Shown: positions 35,850 through 50,600 of the stretch, piece after piece
How positions within the stretch are numbered: the first letter of the stretch is position 1
Layout of the letters: every line of letters begins with the position of its first letter
Assembly (NCBI GenBank): GCA_021904315.1
Contig: CM038908.1
Coordinates: forward strand, 12,544,501-12,608,500
From: Sphagnum magellanicum
Taxonomy: Eukaryota; Streptophyta; Sphagnopsida; Sphagnales; Sphagnaceae
Reading direction: 5' to 3'
Length of the DNA stretch: 64,000 nt
The notes under the pieces: model-generated
The model's database searches: none
What the model saw: only the letters and a program-made list of their open reading frames with translations
Told to the model about the DNA's origin: nothing
Position numbers and translations under genes: made by a program

Positions 35850-36062
35850 GGGCTATATTTAACTGGCTATTTTTTTTTTTTAAATGGCTAAAGACCCGTG
35901 TTTCTTTTTGGTTTTCTAGTTGCCAAAATTTCACCATATTGTTTTAACAAAATTGCTAGATTTTTTTATGGCGTTCTAACATGTAGCCAAAAATGTGAAG
36001 GATGCTTAAACGTTTTATACTTTCATTTCTTGTCTGTACAAGCCAAATTTGGCTAGTTGTCT
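35850..36062 (-). repeat. AGCCAAATTTGGCT-headed dispersed repeat, copy 2, inverted
   Basis: On the minus strand, from about 36062, the order AGCCAAATTTGGCT, ATGAAAGTA, TTTGGCTAC..TTAGAAC, GAAATTTTGGC, TAGCCATTT, TAGCCAGTT matches the repeat at 21757-21990. Confidence 0.55.
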
Positions 36063-36205
36063 TCTGGATGATCATCACTTAAAGCGTAACATCACAAATG
36101 AAAAAAAAACCACTTAAACTTGAAAAGAGTCCTGGAACTCATATACTATGAACAGGAATTAAGACCTTGGAGTTACAAGCACACATATCTGAGCAACTTA
36201 GTCAG

Positions 36206-37640
36206 AATGATCCCCATACGTTGAGTAGGCTTCATCTTCAAATCCTCCATCGTGTTGGGTTTGCAGATTGATCATAGCCTCGTCCACACCTTCCAGTGTA
36301 TCCCCTCCTTCACTTCCCCATTGGTTAGGATACTGCTATCCCCGACCTGCAGAGAATTGCCCCAACACTTGAAGTCTTCATTGATGAGTAGAGTAGAGTT
36401 CCAAGGACTAGAGCAAGGAATAGAAATGAGTTCCAAAATCAAAATAAACATGAAGAACAGTATACTGATCTCAATACAATATGAATCACAAATTGGGTAA
36501 GTATGCCACAGTGCTATTTGAATTCATTCAATGCTACACAGCCGCAGTCACTTAAACAGTCAACAACCTAATCTACCCGTATGAATTCCAGCAAAATAAG
36601 AATTCTGGAGTAGGCAGGAGATATAGTATGTGTTCTTAGATTTAGCTGGAATGATGAAATCAAGAGCTGAAGATGCAAAGTAGAAGACAAGAGTTACATC
36701 TTTGCAATGGATGTAACCAGCAACCATGTCGGTTGGTTGTGGATCATCAATCAAGATGTAATAGGAATCCACTTCTCTATTGTTTTCAATGTGTCTTGCC
36801 AATTCCTAAGGGCTGAAAACGTGATAGTAATTTGTGGACCCAAATTTCTCACAGCTACAGATCACTCCAAACCTTCGCCACTTCCACTTCACCATAAGTT
36901 ATACGAACAAAAGGTTACTTGGTTCGTTCCAGTGAAGATGTATCACTGGGTCATTATCAAGCTGAAGTTGAGTGTGCAACATAATTTCCTGCGGTCTTTC
37001 GGCTTCGCATTCACCGTCCTGATCCGGGTGACATTCGCTGAATGCCCTTACTGTCTTCGCATTCAAAGTATCCCCTCTGTCCTTGATGCCATTCAAAATT
37101 ATACTCAGCCTGTTGTCCAGGCCGCAACAAACTGCGAACTGTTGTACTTACCCTCGGAATGGGCGGTACTGTAGGAAATACAAATCTAGTACCGTTCCAA
37201 TGCCACTTGAAGGAATGACGGGCATTTACATGAATATCGTTCCAATCAAGTTCAGGAATCCTTACAGACAATGAGGTGCCAAGATTGCAATGCCATAGTG
37301 TTATCAACTCAGTGCTTCCTCATGTGCTCCTGCATTTTGGTCGGCACAGGGCAGTTCGCGGGTCCCTACAAGTTTTTTATTTTGATAGGAATCTTTGGTT
37401 CACGTTTCGCTAATTTTTTACAAAGTTGGTGAAACTTCCAGTGCAGTTGAAAGCAGGTCCTCTTGGTCCGGTGTTTTGCAAAATATTGTAAACCACTTAA
37501 TCTGGTTTTCCCCGTAGATAACTTTTCAAAGTTTCCTTTGTAATTTCTGTCACCTACTCCGACAGAATTTCCCTGTAAAGCAAAGCAGAACGGGACCTTC
37601 CACCCACAGAAGATCCGAATTTCGGGACCTTTCACTCATG
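36206..37640 (-). other. Candidate minus-strand gene or pseudogene, unidentified
   Basis: This block is GC-richer than its AT-rich surroundings and its minus frames look like exons. The most convincing are a terminal piece ending LEGVDEAMINLQTQ...YSTYGDHSD then TAA (stop at 36206-36208) and a piece with ELARHIENNREVDSYYILID (about 36803-36690). The second sits between an acceptor-like CCCTTAG and a donor-like GTAACT. Further upstream are VIHLHWNEPSNLLF (about 36930) and LDWNDIHVNARHSFKWHW (about 37250). I could not join these into one unbroken frame and recognise no family. It may be an intact gene with exons I misplace, or a decayed one. Confidence 0.35.
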
Positions 37641-40600
37641 GAAGGCGCCCCCGTTTTGTAAAAGTTTTAAATGCAACATCACCCTTGGCTGGTTGGCTGG
37701 GCCCTCAAACCCAAGAATGTAAATACCCCTCAGTTATCAGCCCCAGTATGTATTCATTTACTTGCTGGTTATCAAAATTTCCAAATAACTAGTTTTGGTA
37801 TATAACCACGGTTTTCAAATTTTTGGCACTTCTTTCATGAAAACCATTGATTTTTTGAGGTTTTTGAAAGAACCAAAAGCAATGGTTCTAAGTTTATTCT
37901 GAAATGTTTTAAAAACCAAAACTGATAGTTCTTCAAAAATTAAAAGAACCGCCTAACATTGGTTACAACCAATGTTGTGTAAGTATTGATTTTGAAGAGA
38001 ACATATGGTCTCAATTATTATATGTTTTATGACTTTGATTACCCTTTTGGTTAAGGTTTTGAATTTCATTTTTTAAAATTCAAAACCTCCAAGTGCGGTT
38101 AGGATTTAAGATTATGATTTCAAAAGATCTCATTTGATTCAAATTGACATGGTTCCATTATCTAGATTTCTTACACATTACATATTGTCATAGAATTTAC
38201 AAAAAGACAAATAAAAACATTACATATGTGCATAATACAAGGTATGTTTGTAAGCAAAAAATGATATAGAACTTATGATCTATAGTTCAAAGTCTCAACA
38301 TCGTGTGATTATTTTTGAAGCTGACTTTTAAATTCAAGGTTGGAGTTGAATGCACCTTCAACTTTGCAATATATTTCTTTTGAAAGGGCTTTGGGCACAA
38401 TGGACCATGAACAAACAACAAAAACAAGAATTTAATTAATTTTGGACTACAATGTTAATTTTGGACTTAACATGGTGATTGCAAGGAAGGTCACTTGGTG
38501 AGCACCAAATTCAAACAATTCTAAATAAAACTTGCAAAATTATTGTCATTTTTATATCCATCTATAATGTTATTTGTTATATTTGGGTCAATTTAAGGAC
38601 TTGAGATGTTTAAGTTTATGCCAACCACAATATAGCCACATATATAATGAAAAAAGTCATCAATATACAATCCTAGTTTAGCATAAATGTTCATTTGCAA
38701 TAAAAAATCAAGTTTACAACTTATGACCAGAAATTTACTACCTTTAAATCTTAACATTTCAAAGCAATGTTTATACATCTCATGCAAATATGTAGTGGCC
38801 AACTAGTATAACTTGTAAGAAGTTCAATTTATCAAATATTAAATATATCAATTTTTCAACAAATAACACAATTTGGACTTATTAAAATAAGAGGACTAAA
38901 AGGGTTAGTGAGCACCATGTCATCATTATAAACAAAATAAATTAAAATTATGGAAACCTGGAAGTTGGATCACTACCACACAACATAAGTCTATATTAAT
39001 ATGACATATTAAAAATAAACATAAACAAATTTCAATAACAACAATACTCTTATTTGGAGCCAAACAACAATCAAATTTCATTTAAATAATAAATGAATAG
39101 AACTCAAAATAATAATTACACACCAATAATCCCATTGGCCTTGGTTTGCAAACCTTTATTTGGCCTTGGTTGCATGATTAACACTGATCATTATAATGCT
39201 ATTGATTGTGACATTATTTCTAGTAGAAAATGAAAATAAAAAGGATGAAATGTCAACCCATTGTTTATGATCTGCCAAATTGCACTTCCGTTTGCTCACT
39301 CAAAAATCTTGATATAGTTGCTCACTTTTTCAATGGCACCCACCATTGAAGTTTGAATATGAACATCTCTAAAATTATCAGATTGTTCATCCTTCACAAC
39401 CTCACTTTTCACCCTTCCCATCCACACATGATATAATTTTGAATCTTCAATTTCACCTAAACAAAATCTCCAAGGTCCAAATTTCAAAATGGAGTGTCAA
39501 CAACTATTTACAATGATAGTCACATATTTTTAAGACCACAATGTGAAGTGATAATTGAATCTTGAGGATCAACATCAACAATGGGGGGAGAGGCACCTTG
39601 AAGATATTAGATTTCCAATTGCTTGAAGGTCAAAAACTTTCCAAGAGGACTGAACTTTGAATTGGCAAAGGCTTTAATAACAATTCAAGGATGTTTTCCC
39701 AATAATCCAAGTATGGACCAAGTTTTCCAACATAAGTTCCATTTGCACATCCCCATTTTGCAAAACTCCATGTACTTTAAAAGCCTATTGTTGATAATTT
39801 TTCATTCTCAATTGATGTGGTCATGGCACCATTCCCCCATATAGGAGGAAAATGGACAAGATTTGGAAGTCCTTGTGGTAACTTCAAATGACCTAAGTCA
39901 TTTGCTTGCCACAATTAAATTGGAGGTCCATCATAAGGACTCCATAGGGCATCAATATGGGACATTTTGTATTGCATAACAAGCCACCAAATTGAATGAA
40001 CAAAAAACAAAACAAATGCATGTTTATATGCCCAACCAAGATTTTTGGCCCATCCTTCAAACATATTTTGACCCTAATCTTCAAATCCGAGATTTTTTGT
40101 ATTTAAAGTTGAAGAATGAAGGGACAATCCTATGAAACCATGGATATTTTGATTAAATTAGCAAATCCATAATGATCTTGCTCTTTCAATTTTTTGGAAA
40201 AACATCCAAAATTTTCATCTATGTCTCATGGGTGTCACCAACAACTAGAAACCCTAGTTGCACTTCTTCAAACACTTCCCTTGCAATCAAGAAAGATAAG
40301 AATGCAAGCAAATGACAATTCTTGTGATTTTTCACAAAGAGGTTGAATCAACCATTAAATGTGTAGTAGGGTTTGGTAGGTTTGTGAAACTTTAAAAAAC
40401 CCATGGCAATGGTAGATATGGACATTATTTGGAATTTCCAACCTTAAATGTTATCATGTTGATATATCATAGTGTTTTTTAATTATTTGATTAATTAGGT
40501 AGGTTAAGTAAAAGGTAGTAGGTATTGGGTACTAATATATAAATAGGTTGATAATTAATAAATATTTTATGGTGTGAATATGTCAATATTAACTAATTAA

Positions 40601-41600
40601 TTAATTAATTGATTAGGTAAATTATTTAATTAATTTAGCTATTAGGCTAGGTAGTAAGTAGTTGAAGTAATTAGTAAGTCATATATATGGGGGTTAAATA
40701 GTAGGTATTTTGTCATGTTGATATGTGATTTTTTAAATTAATTGCTTAATTAAGTATGTAATGTAATTTATTTATTGAAAACTAGGTAGTAGGGTTAATT
40801 TATGATCCATTTATAAAAATTATATGTGACTAAATTATATATCGTATATCTAAATTGGATTTTGTTGGTACAATTATGATATATTATAAGAAAATTTATA
40901 TAATATAACTTTTTGAATCAAATAAAGGTTTGATATGTGAAAAATATATAATTTAATTTATATAAATCTTCTGTCATAATTTTAAGTAAAACTTAATATA
41001 TTATAAGTGCAAAAGTAATAAAATTTATAGTTCCATAAAAATAAATTAATTATATGGCACTAATTGATATTTAAAAATTAAAATCAAAATTTTAAATTAA
41101 TCTCTTACATTAGAAATAATATGATTAATATAAGATATTTTATAGTAATAATAATAAATGATATTTTTTATATATTATAATTTATTCATATTCATTTTTA
41201 AATAAATTATATATCACACATCTATTTCAGATTTTATTGTTAAAATTATGATATTGAAAAAAATTATAATATATATTTTAGAATTAAATGAAAATTTAAG
41301 ATTAAATTTTTTAAAAAATTATATTATCCACAATTTTTTTTCCATTTATAAATCATGTGTTTGAATTATGTTTTTCCAAGGAATGGTCATTGAAATGGTA
41401 TTCAATAATGAAATTCAAATATTTTTGTTTTAAATTAAAATTTAATAGTGTAGATTATTGAAAAAAAATTTAAATTGAATTTTAAATCTTGTCATTTGGA
41501 CAAAATATCAATAAAATAACAAATATAAAAAATGATGTTTTGTGTAATGCTTTAAATCCAATAAAATAAATACAACGCACATTACAATATTGCCATAAAA
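37641..41600. other. Very AT-rich desert
   Basis: No gene is supported. 40450-41550 is extremely AT-rich, with TTAATTAATTAA-type and (TA)n-like runs. An island around 39300-40080 has open frames on both strands without family resemblance. Confidence 0.5.
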
Positions 41601-41770
41601 AGTGGGGTGGCTTGGTGGTAAAGGAGTTGAATTCCATCCTTGGGGTTCAAGGATCAATTTTCACAATGACATGGGTTGTGATGAACAATGGTAAATTGTT
41701 CAAATATTCCCTACCTACATAGCTTAGTAAATAGACTAAGTGGCCTACTTAATAACTTAAACTTGGATTT
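41601..41770 (+). mobile_element. tRNA-derived SINE-like sequence
   Basis: An A-box-like TGGCTTGGTGGTA (41608-41620) and a B-box-like GGTTCAAGGATC (41644-41655) have the spacing of an internal RNA polymerase III promoter. The intervening bases do not fold as an intact tRNA. This resembles plant Au-type SINE heads. The 3' boundary is approximate and no target duplication was found. Confidence 0.45.
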
Positions 41771-42155
41771 TAACCTCTAGCTTAAGTAATGACACATGTC
41801 AACAACTTGTGAGTTGAAATTAATGAAATTATCAATAATGTAATATATAAGTACAAAAATAATAATTTAAAAATATATTTATATGATAAATATTTTAAAA
41901 ATATTTATATAAATAATGCAACTACATTGTTTAGTCATAAAAGTAATCACAAAATGACAATGCCACACAAGGTAGTTTGGATGGATAAAATGTTCATGTA
42001 AGTTGCATCCTTATGCGACTGCCATTGTGACTTGATGCCACATATTGTATTTTGCAACTAAAATTCTATATAATTTGTCTACATCAACTAGAACAAATTG
42101 TAGTCACATGTTGCATTTACAACAAAAAAATAGTTGAAAAAACTAGTCGTTAAAT

Positions 42156-45100
42156 ATGCAAATTCATTATAATGACTTAAACCTCAAAATTTTCAAAACT
42201 TCTAAAAATATAGCCGAGCTTGTTGTGATAAATTGCCCAAACATAATCAAAAGAAAAGATGTGCAAGAGGGTGAATTCAAAAAGGTCTTTGGGCTAGCTA
42301 GGGGAAGGGATGGGTATTCCTTTGCTGATTGTTACAATTTTCAAGTTGTCGAAATAATCAAGGAAATCTACTTTATTGTGTATTGGAAGAATGAGGTCCC
42401 TAGGAGTAAGTCAATAGGGAAGGAATTGTTTAGGGCATTGTTGTAGAAGTAATGAAAGGGAAAAAAGTAAGTTGGGCTGAATTTAATCATGAGATTGACA
42501 CCAACCAAAGGTCCAAGTGGTTATCTTGGATGGAAAAGTGTATTGAGAGGAAAGTAAATTTGTTGGGTAAGACTATAGCCCAAGTGAAGATAGAATTAGG
42601 AGTGGAGCATGTGATGAAAGAAGAGAAGAAGGTCAAACGAAACCATTCTATAGTACTTGGAATATGTGAGATGTTAACCCTTCTATTGATAAAAACAAAA
42701 CTAAAGTAGTAGACTTAATGAATATTGTGGGGTTGGAATTGGAGTCCTCCGAGGTTGGAATGGTGAAGTTGAACAAAAAGAAGGAAGAGCTAGCATCAAA
42801 GGTCAACAACACTATGGGTTGTCTTCACTTCCATGCAATCAACTATTATAGAAATTGAGACAAAGCTACAAACATTGTGCACATCTGACCCATCTCTAGA
42901 CCCTAACAAGGTTAACATGTAATAAATGATGTGACTTTTATAAATCCACCATGGAAAAAACCAAGTCAAAGCTTGAAGAGCTAGAATTGAAAGTTGACAT
43001 TAATCAAAACATTATTGCAAAAAAACCATGAAAAACAAGCATCATTGGAGGTTCATTTTGATGCTTTAAATTCTCAATGGTTACATCTAAAGAGGGGGAA
43101 AATTTTGGGCTTTATTTCCCCTCATCCTATGTGCCACTCAAGTGAAAACTCTTTAAGGAGTACCAAATTTCTATCATAGGGTCACCCTTTTCATATCCTT
43201 ATCCTTAAAAGATTGATCAGTTTAAAAAATGTGATCCAAAACAACACACAGCCCAAGTTATTTAGGGCGTAACTTTTTAATTCAATTTTAAGACTCAAAA
43301 ATAGTTATTGGGCTCATGATCCATATAGATACGTGGAAGGTATTTAAAGAGAAATTAGGATCAATGGGTTAGCTAATGCACTTGGTTAGTAGGAAATGAA
43401 CAAGTTTTCCAAATTTGGTCATGTGGTCATTTTGTTTTGTCGATTTTTTTATTCTTGTTTGAAGGTCATGATGCTTAGTATCATTGTTGTATTGTCACAC
43501 GATGGAGACATTTGACAAATCTTCTCTTTGTGTACCAATGGCATTTAATTATGGTGTTTAGGACACCTCATGCAAAGAATGCCATCGCATGACGATAAGG
43601 TTGATGATGACAAAAAGAGGAAAAAATTCCAAGAGTGATGGAAGGTTGACAACAACATTGCAAAACTCTTTAAACATAGTAGATTTAAGCTAAGGAAGAG
43701 TAAAAAGCCCAAGCATTGGCAATTTCAGTTGCTTATATTTCTACCTTTGAAAATGTTATAAAGCAAGTAAAGCACCAATGTCCTAATCTACTAAGAAACT
43801 TATGGTTCAAGTTATGAAAGAAATGAACCTTTGAAACATGCAATGGAGGAGAAAAGCTTGGTCAAAATTGATGGAGGCTCTAAAGATTCAAACTTTAATG
43901 CCTGTCAAACTAATGTGTCTGATGTAAGCAATCAAAGGGACTTACATTATTGAAAATCTCTTTAATAATTTGAGTCACATGGTTGGGGCCTTGAAGAGAA
44001 ATGGGGGGAAAGCACAGCAAATGGTTTGTAGTAATGGTGGTTTCTAAAAACATTAAAAGCCAAAGGATAACCACAAAAAAATTGGGTGTTGGCAGGTGAT
44101 TCTTGTATAAAGTGATGAAAAACAAGGCAAATTTTTGAACTTGAACATGTTTCTATGAGGCACCAAGGATCAACTTCCATAGTTGAACTCGCTTGGTGTT
44201 AGTGTGAAAGAACACTAGCGATGTTATTTCATGAACTTACAAGCATGAACATGATTAAATGAGCATGAACAAGGGAACAAGACTGAATCTTTTTTAGAAT
44301 ACTCTTCCCACGTTGATAAGATGTTTAAAACATATTCTATCACATCTGGGACAAAATATTTGGTGATGTGGAAGAATATCCTATCACGTGTCATGGATGA
44401 ATGATATTTATGGATGAATGAAAAATGACAATGGATGAACTTTTTCATGACCATTCACAATATGATACATTCCAAGTAAGATATAAGAAATTTATGTTGG
44501 TTTATTGTTTAGTGGCACATATACCTATTGACTCACCAAAAGGTATGTGCCAATTCAAACACTACCTGTCCACCACCAAGAAGTATGCGACCACTAAAAA
44601 TTGAGATAATATCAGGCACCCCGGGACACTTTACCATTTTAAACCTTTTTTAATTTTCATTTGCTTTCTCAGCCCTTTGACACCTTGCACAATGAAATTA
44701 CAGTCTTTTTCCTTCTACTATTAATTTGCATGAAAAATACCTCAATTTGCATTATTTTCACATGTACTTTGTAGTTGCATCCTTTGTTTTTCAACTGCGT
44801 GCTTGCAATTGTAAAACCTTTCTACTTTAATGGCAAAAAAAAAATTGTCACCAAGTTTCACACCAAACACCTTGAAATCTATGATTGAATACATGTTAAT
44901 TTCAAGCACGTTAGAAAGAATTTGCAAGATGATAAAAAAACTATTGGAATATCCAAGAGATAATACCAAGCTAGGCCCTTTCAGGCATTTGCTTGAAATC
45001 AGAACATGGGGAATAGAATGGAAGAGGGTAATTAACAAAACAAAGGAATGGGCAACATGGTGGTGGGCAAATGCGAAGATGGACAAATAAATTCTTTCTA

Positions 45101-46640
45101 TAATGAAACTAATTGTGAACATTACCAAGGATGATATGGAGGAGTACCATTTGGCAATGTTTATACATGTAATGGACTTTTTCACAAAATGTGTGAGTTT
45201 AAAGAAGCTAATAACAGAGCATTTTTTCATAAGCTTATTGAACAATTTATCAATAGAAAAATTGCTAACACTTGGGAATTTGCTATCCACAAAATTCATG
45301 AATTCTCGACAATGACTTTATACAACTCTAGGTAGGCGAGCCTAGGTTCCATGAGAATTGAAAAACAAAGTCTTGAAACAACTGGTCAATCATTGGATGA
45401 TAGGGCTAGCCCTCAAACCACAAGACATGTACAATAGCAGAAAAAATGATGAAGTGGAAATTGAATGAAAAACCAAAATCCTATTCATTACATTGAATCG
45501 TAACACAGTAGATGTGTGAAGATGAATATTTGTTCAAAGTATGAGAACACAAAAGGAAATATTAATTTATGAAAAAATAAAATAAAATTATGGTTGAATT
45601 TGAGCAATCTTGAACAAATCCGTAATGACTGTTGAGACAAATAATCAATAAAAACTTTAGATCAAAGTAGTAAATGATAATCAAAATCATATACATGATG
45701 TTGTGGCTATTGAAACAAATGTAACTATTTTTCCATTCTGGCATATGCAATTGTTCTAAATTTGCTAGTAAAAATCAGATGGTCCTATGACAACCAATGT
45801 TTGTGATTTTAGATTTAAATGCTGAATTTGACTAAACAACTACAAATATTTCTTGAAGAAAATATGTTTCCAAACGTCTCCAATGTTGTGCATTTTGTTT
45901 AGTTTTATTTTGAGGTTGAAGGCATCCATCAAGGAAATTTAAGACAATTTTTTTTCATTTGCATCACATCAACATATCCATATCCATAACACTCTTGCAA
46001 AACACCACTAGATTTGGATTTGTACCCGTCTATACAAAAAAAACTAATGAATGTAAATGTAGAGTTTTAGGCAGAGGTTGGATACTAAGCATCAATTAAT
46101 CATTTGCAGGATTATAAGATATACGACAATGATCAGAATGTTCATTCCAGATTTTCTGAGCAACTTGCCACAACCACCTAGAGACAATCCATGGCCAGAA
46201 GACTTGACAAACAAGAATTTCAAAACATGATTTCATTAACAGTGCAATTATCTTCTGGGATTTCGAGCGTCTAGGGATAAACGATTCAATCCTAAAAATA
46301 AGATGGCCAAGAAAGGATACAGATGTAGAGGACGATCCATATGAAACACTTGCATTTGCTTACAATAGGGAAATGGACCATCTAGTGCTAGCCCACACAA
46401 TCAATAATGAGGTGGAAAAGGAAAACATTCCAAAGTTGAATGAGGAAGAAGAAAGTGAGGGCCAAAGATAACACACTCAGAAAAAATAACAATAGATTCA
46501 AACGAAGAAGAGGAAGAACTGATGACACCAAGGTCAGTATGGCAAGGAAGCAAAAGCACTAGCAACACCAAGGTTAGAAATGGGTTCAAACGATGTCAAC
46601 AACACATTCAGAGGAATTGGTTCTACTCCTTATGTCTGAC
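42156..46640 (+). pseudogene. Decayed plus-strand gene, unidentified, partly coiled-coil
   Basis: Protein-like + frames follow one another. 42156-42446 contains EGEFKKVFGLARGRDGYSF. 42452-42709 contains VSWAEFNHEIDTNQRSKWLS. Coiled-coil-like pieces rich in K, E and L lie at about 42735-42810 and 42950-43020. A frame at 44830-45315 with one TAA at 45088 contains TWGIEWKRVINKTKEW. A frame at 46244-46471 contains FWDFERLGINDSILKIRWP and an acidic tail. They are separated by stops, frameshifts or possible introns. No family is recognised. The gene converges on the minus-strand methylase-like pseudogene, so both may come from one mobile element. Confidence 0.4.
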
Positions 46641-47681
46641 ATAGAGGCCCATGAAACAGTTGATATTCACAAGAGATAGAACCAAGATGCCTGGATTAGT
46701 TGTGCAAAATTCTAATTGGATGTAAAACATAGTTGACAGGAAGGAAATAAACTTTAGAAGTTGCAAGGTTTTGTGAATATGTATCGTAGATTGAACACTA
46801 AAAGCTAGGACTATAAATATATCAGAGTTTCAAAATGGACATTGAAAAGGTTAATTCGAAAATGTATGATAATTGTTTCTTTGGAAAAGAATTAAGGTTT
46901 TATAGTAACCATAAAAATGAAGTTGGAGAGAACATGTTGCTTCTGAGACTACAAACTGTAACAAAAATTAACTAGGTTAATGTCACAAATATTTGAAATA
47001 GAGTGTTATCTCTTAAATTAAATTCCATACATGTGAGATAGAATGTATAAAAATGAAGATTGGTTTCGACCCAGGGCATGGGGCACTAGGGTTAATAAAT
47101 GTGAGAAAAAAAATCTTATGAATATGAACCAAATACATTGAAAGTAAGTGCAAAAAATATACATTGAATGGGAATCTTTTAATGGTGATGTATGCACTAT
47201 ACATAAGTTACAATGAATTTTTTTTGAAAAGAAATCCAAATCCAAAAGAACTCTTATTATGAATTAAAAGAAAATCAAAATCCAAACCCAAAAGAAATCG
47301 TATTATGAAATAGAGGAAAACTACAAGCCACACTTATCTATCTCTCAATTGCTTCAAAATCTATGAAATGTGTCATGGAATTATCATAAGTATGGGAAAA
47401 AACGAAGCAGGAAGGAAAAGGGCAAGCTACCATAATTTGAACATAGTCTTTAGCATATGAAAGCAACTGGGGTTTGAAGGTGGGCTTAGAACGAAATCAT
47501 CACGGACAAAAAAAGGTATGCACCTCAAGGAACTAAAAACATCTTTACATCACATGGGAAGGGGTGTCATTAGTTTGTCCAAAGTCAAAAGAGGAAAGAA
47601 GAAAGTAGATTAGGTGGAAAGGTTAGACTTACTCACAATCCAAATCAATCTTGGAGTGCTTATGGATTGGGGATGCGGGAT

Positions 47682-50600
47682 TTAAGGAACATTTTGGCAA
47701 TTCTTTGCCTTGGGATCCTTCATCTTGAAAATAGTACAAAGAACTTCATTGAACACCTCTTGATTTCCATCAAATGCCAAAATGTGTCAATTTAGATTGC
47801 AACATGCCAACACATTATTATTTAAAATGGAGATGATGTTAAATGAAATTCTAGAATGAAAATCCAATGCAACAGTACAATGCTTGTAACTATACATACG
47901 AGTTGACATTGTGAAATCAACAACAAAGGATTCCAGCTTTGAACAAGCTCCAATCAAAGCTTTAAGTGTTAAAGGACACATTTATTTGCCCACGCAAAAT
48001 GACTTCCCAGAACTTGACACTATCATTATGGTGTTATTAGTCCAGTTGTACAAAACATCTTCCTCCACAACCTTAATCCCCTACTTGAATATGCTAAAAG
48101 TAGGTGCTTGAAACTCAAATGTTTGGGGGGTTTTCACCCAACTGAATAGAGTCTGCAAGAACAAAAATGTGCATTAAAGATTGGAAAAAAATAATAATAA
48201 AAAGAATAATAATGACAAGATATGGGAAGGGAGATGTACCTTCAACCTAGGATCCTTAATGCTACACAATGGAAGACTATTCACCACTGCCCACTTCATT
48301 CAAATTAATAAGGAATAACTATCTAGGAATTCTTTGATCTATTTGGGAACTCACAAGTCATTCAAATGGAAGAGGAGGATGGCACCACTTTGGGATAGGA
48401 ACTTGATTGCAAAAATGAAAATAGAGTCCACATAATGCGACACCTTGGCATTCCACTTTGGAATGTCAACTTGAAACTAAAACACCATGGCAACATCAAC
48501 ACCTCCTGGCATGTCTCTAATCACAAGATCAACAAGCCCTTGTGGATTCATTTGAAAGACAGAATTTCGTTAAGTCATTGAGACTAGAAAAAGAATGAAA
48601 AAAACTTAATGTTCATAAATAACAAATAAGGTATTGAGTTCACTTAACAAAAGTAGTTGATGAGAATGGCATGTTCAAGAGGCCACTTTTCAGTTTCATT
48701 TGAAAGGACACCAAAAAAGACCACAAAAGATGCATCACCTTCTTATGGAATCACAATGGTCTTTTTATACAAGCTAGAGACAAATCCTACCAAGATGGCA
48801 ATGGTCAACGACCTCTAGGTGAATCAAAACTTGATAATCTCCCTGAAGTTTTGAAAGAAAAATTGAATTGAGATGAGGATGGTCGATCACTTTTTGGTGA
48901 TAGGTCAAGGCATGTATTAGAACGTCTCATGTTGGCTCCTTCAAGTAGGTCATCAAAATCCCTCTTCGAGATCATGACTTCATAATTGACCATGGTTACA
49001 TCTTCTGGAAGCTCCATGATCTCTTGAGGAATTTTCTTTTTCCCCTTCCCTTTTGCAACAAATTTCTTCTTACTTGCTTAAGCGTCCAAACCCCCAGAGC
49101 TTGTAAGTTTTTCTTGGAAGTCGGGCTAATGGTTTATTCTAAACATAGTTTCAAATGGCGGGCTATAATCTCAAGGGTAATATACCAATCGCAATTTTCA
49201 ATGTGGTTTGGCAACCAAATTTTGAAGAGGTCATTACGATACATGGTGTTATTTGCTTTTGGATCTCACCAAATCCGAAATAGATGGGGGAGCTCATCGA
49301 TTGCACCTTCAGGTAGCAAAACATGATAAAAGAACTTGGGGAAAACACTAGATGAGAAATCACCTCATCCCCAAGATTCGATGAATGATAATGTAAGAGA
49401 AGCAAAAGAAATAGATTAAATATAAAGATGAAGGTTTGAATTCTCACCTATAAAAAACTCTTTTGAAGGCATCCTTTCCTCCAAATTGTTGCTCTCAGGT
49501 TTTGCTACCACAAATACCATCCTTAAGCTTGAACTCTTGGGAAAAACAAGCTTCCCAAACCTCAAGTCTCTAGTGGGAAATATATTCTTCCAATGTCGTC
49601 AAGCCATGGACCTCTCTTACCATGAACTTTCAAGGTTAAAGATTGTGGTAGTGTACAACTTGAATGCCCCAACTTCAAGTTGCAAAAAACGAAGGTAATA
49701 AGAAGAGGCAAAAATTGTACAACATATTGAAAATGGAAAGCCATGCAAGGAAATCTGAAGTTTTACCTAGTACCAAAATGTTGCCTTGTGCAACCATTTA
49801 TCAAATTGAGAGTCTAAAAAACCCTGTTTTGGGAACCTTTTGGCTTCCTTCAAAAATTTTAACTCATTCCATTGCCTCCACCAAGAAACTTTCTACTCCT
49901 TGCTCATAGGAAAGTATAAGAGCATTTGAAGTTTTTCAATGAACATCTCAAGCTTTGGGTTGTTGTCATAATGGGCCTAAGACCCGGATGACAAATAAGG
50001 AGATGTTTGCAAAATGCCAAGGAATGCTCCTTTTTCACCTATTTCATTGCCTTCTTTATCAATTCTTGCATGTTTCCAAGAGATCTGTCACCTTTTTGGG
50101 GAATGTCTTTATATTTAACCTTGATTACCATATTTGCAATGGCTGGAAGTTCCTTCCATAAGCAAAACATGGATGCAAGAATTCTTAATATGATCATGCC
50201 AAGACATAGAGTTGTATAGAGATGATATTACGTTATAAATGGAAATACATTTACCTTGTACATATAATCAAAAAATGCCTTTGATGTTAGGGAATGCCAA
50301 GTCCTCCTCAACTTGCTTTCACATTTCTTGTAGACATTTGTTGGCAAAACATCTTTGAATTACTTAAAGGGTATGATTCCAATCCCTTAAATTTGAAAGA
50401 ACTCATGCACCAAGCTAGGCTTGACACGATCGAATTTAATGCCCCTACACATGAATTCGAAAAATCAAACTTTAGAGACCCAAAAAAAAAAACACCATGT
50501 TTTTAGGAATCAAACAAAATGAAGAATACTTATTTATTCAAGTTAGTCATGGTTGTGAGCAATTCCACAAGCCTTTTAAAAATGTTAAGTAAAATAGAAT

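Noticed and set aside
36707-37174. 155-codon plus-strand open frame
   Set aside because: The minus strand of the same block has exon-like pieces with splice signals and a terminal stop; the plus frame is hydrophobic in the way antisense frames often are.
42156-42709. Two adjacent open frames as a functional small-gene pair
   Set aside because: They are in different frames, seem to continue each other, and are followed by many stops; better read as a decayed gene.
44742-45299. 185-codon minus-strand open frame
   Set aside because: The opposite strand carries a more protein-like frame (TWGIEWKRVINKTKEW and following) with one stop; the minus frame looks like its antisense shadow.
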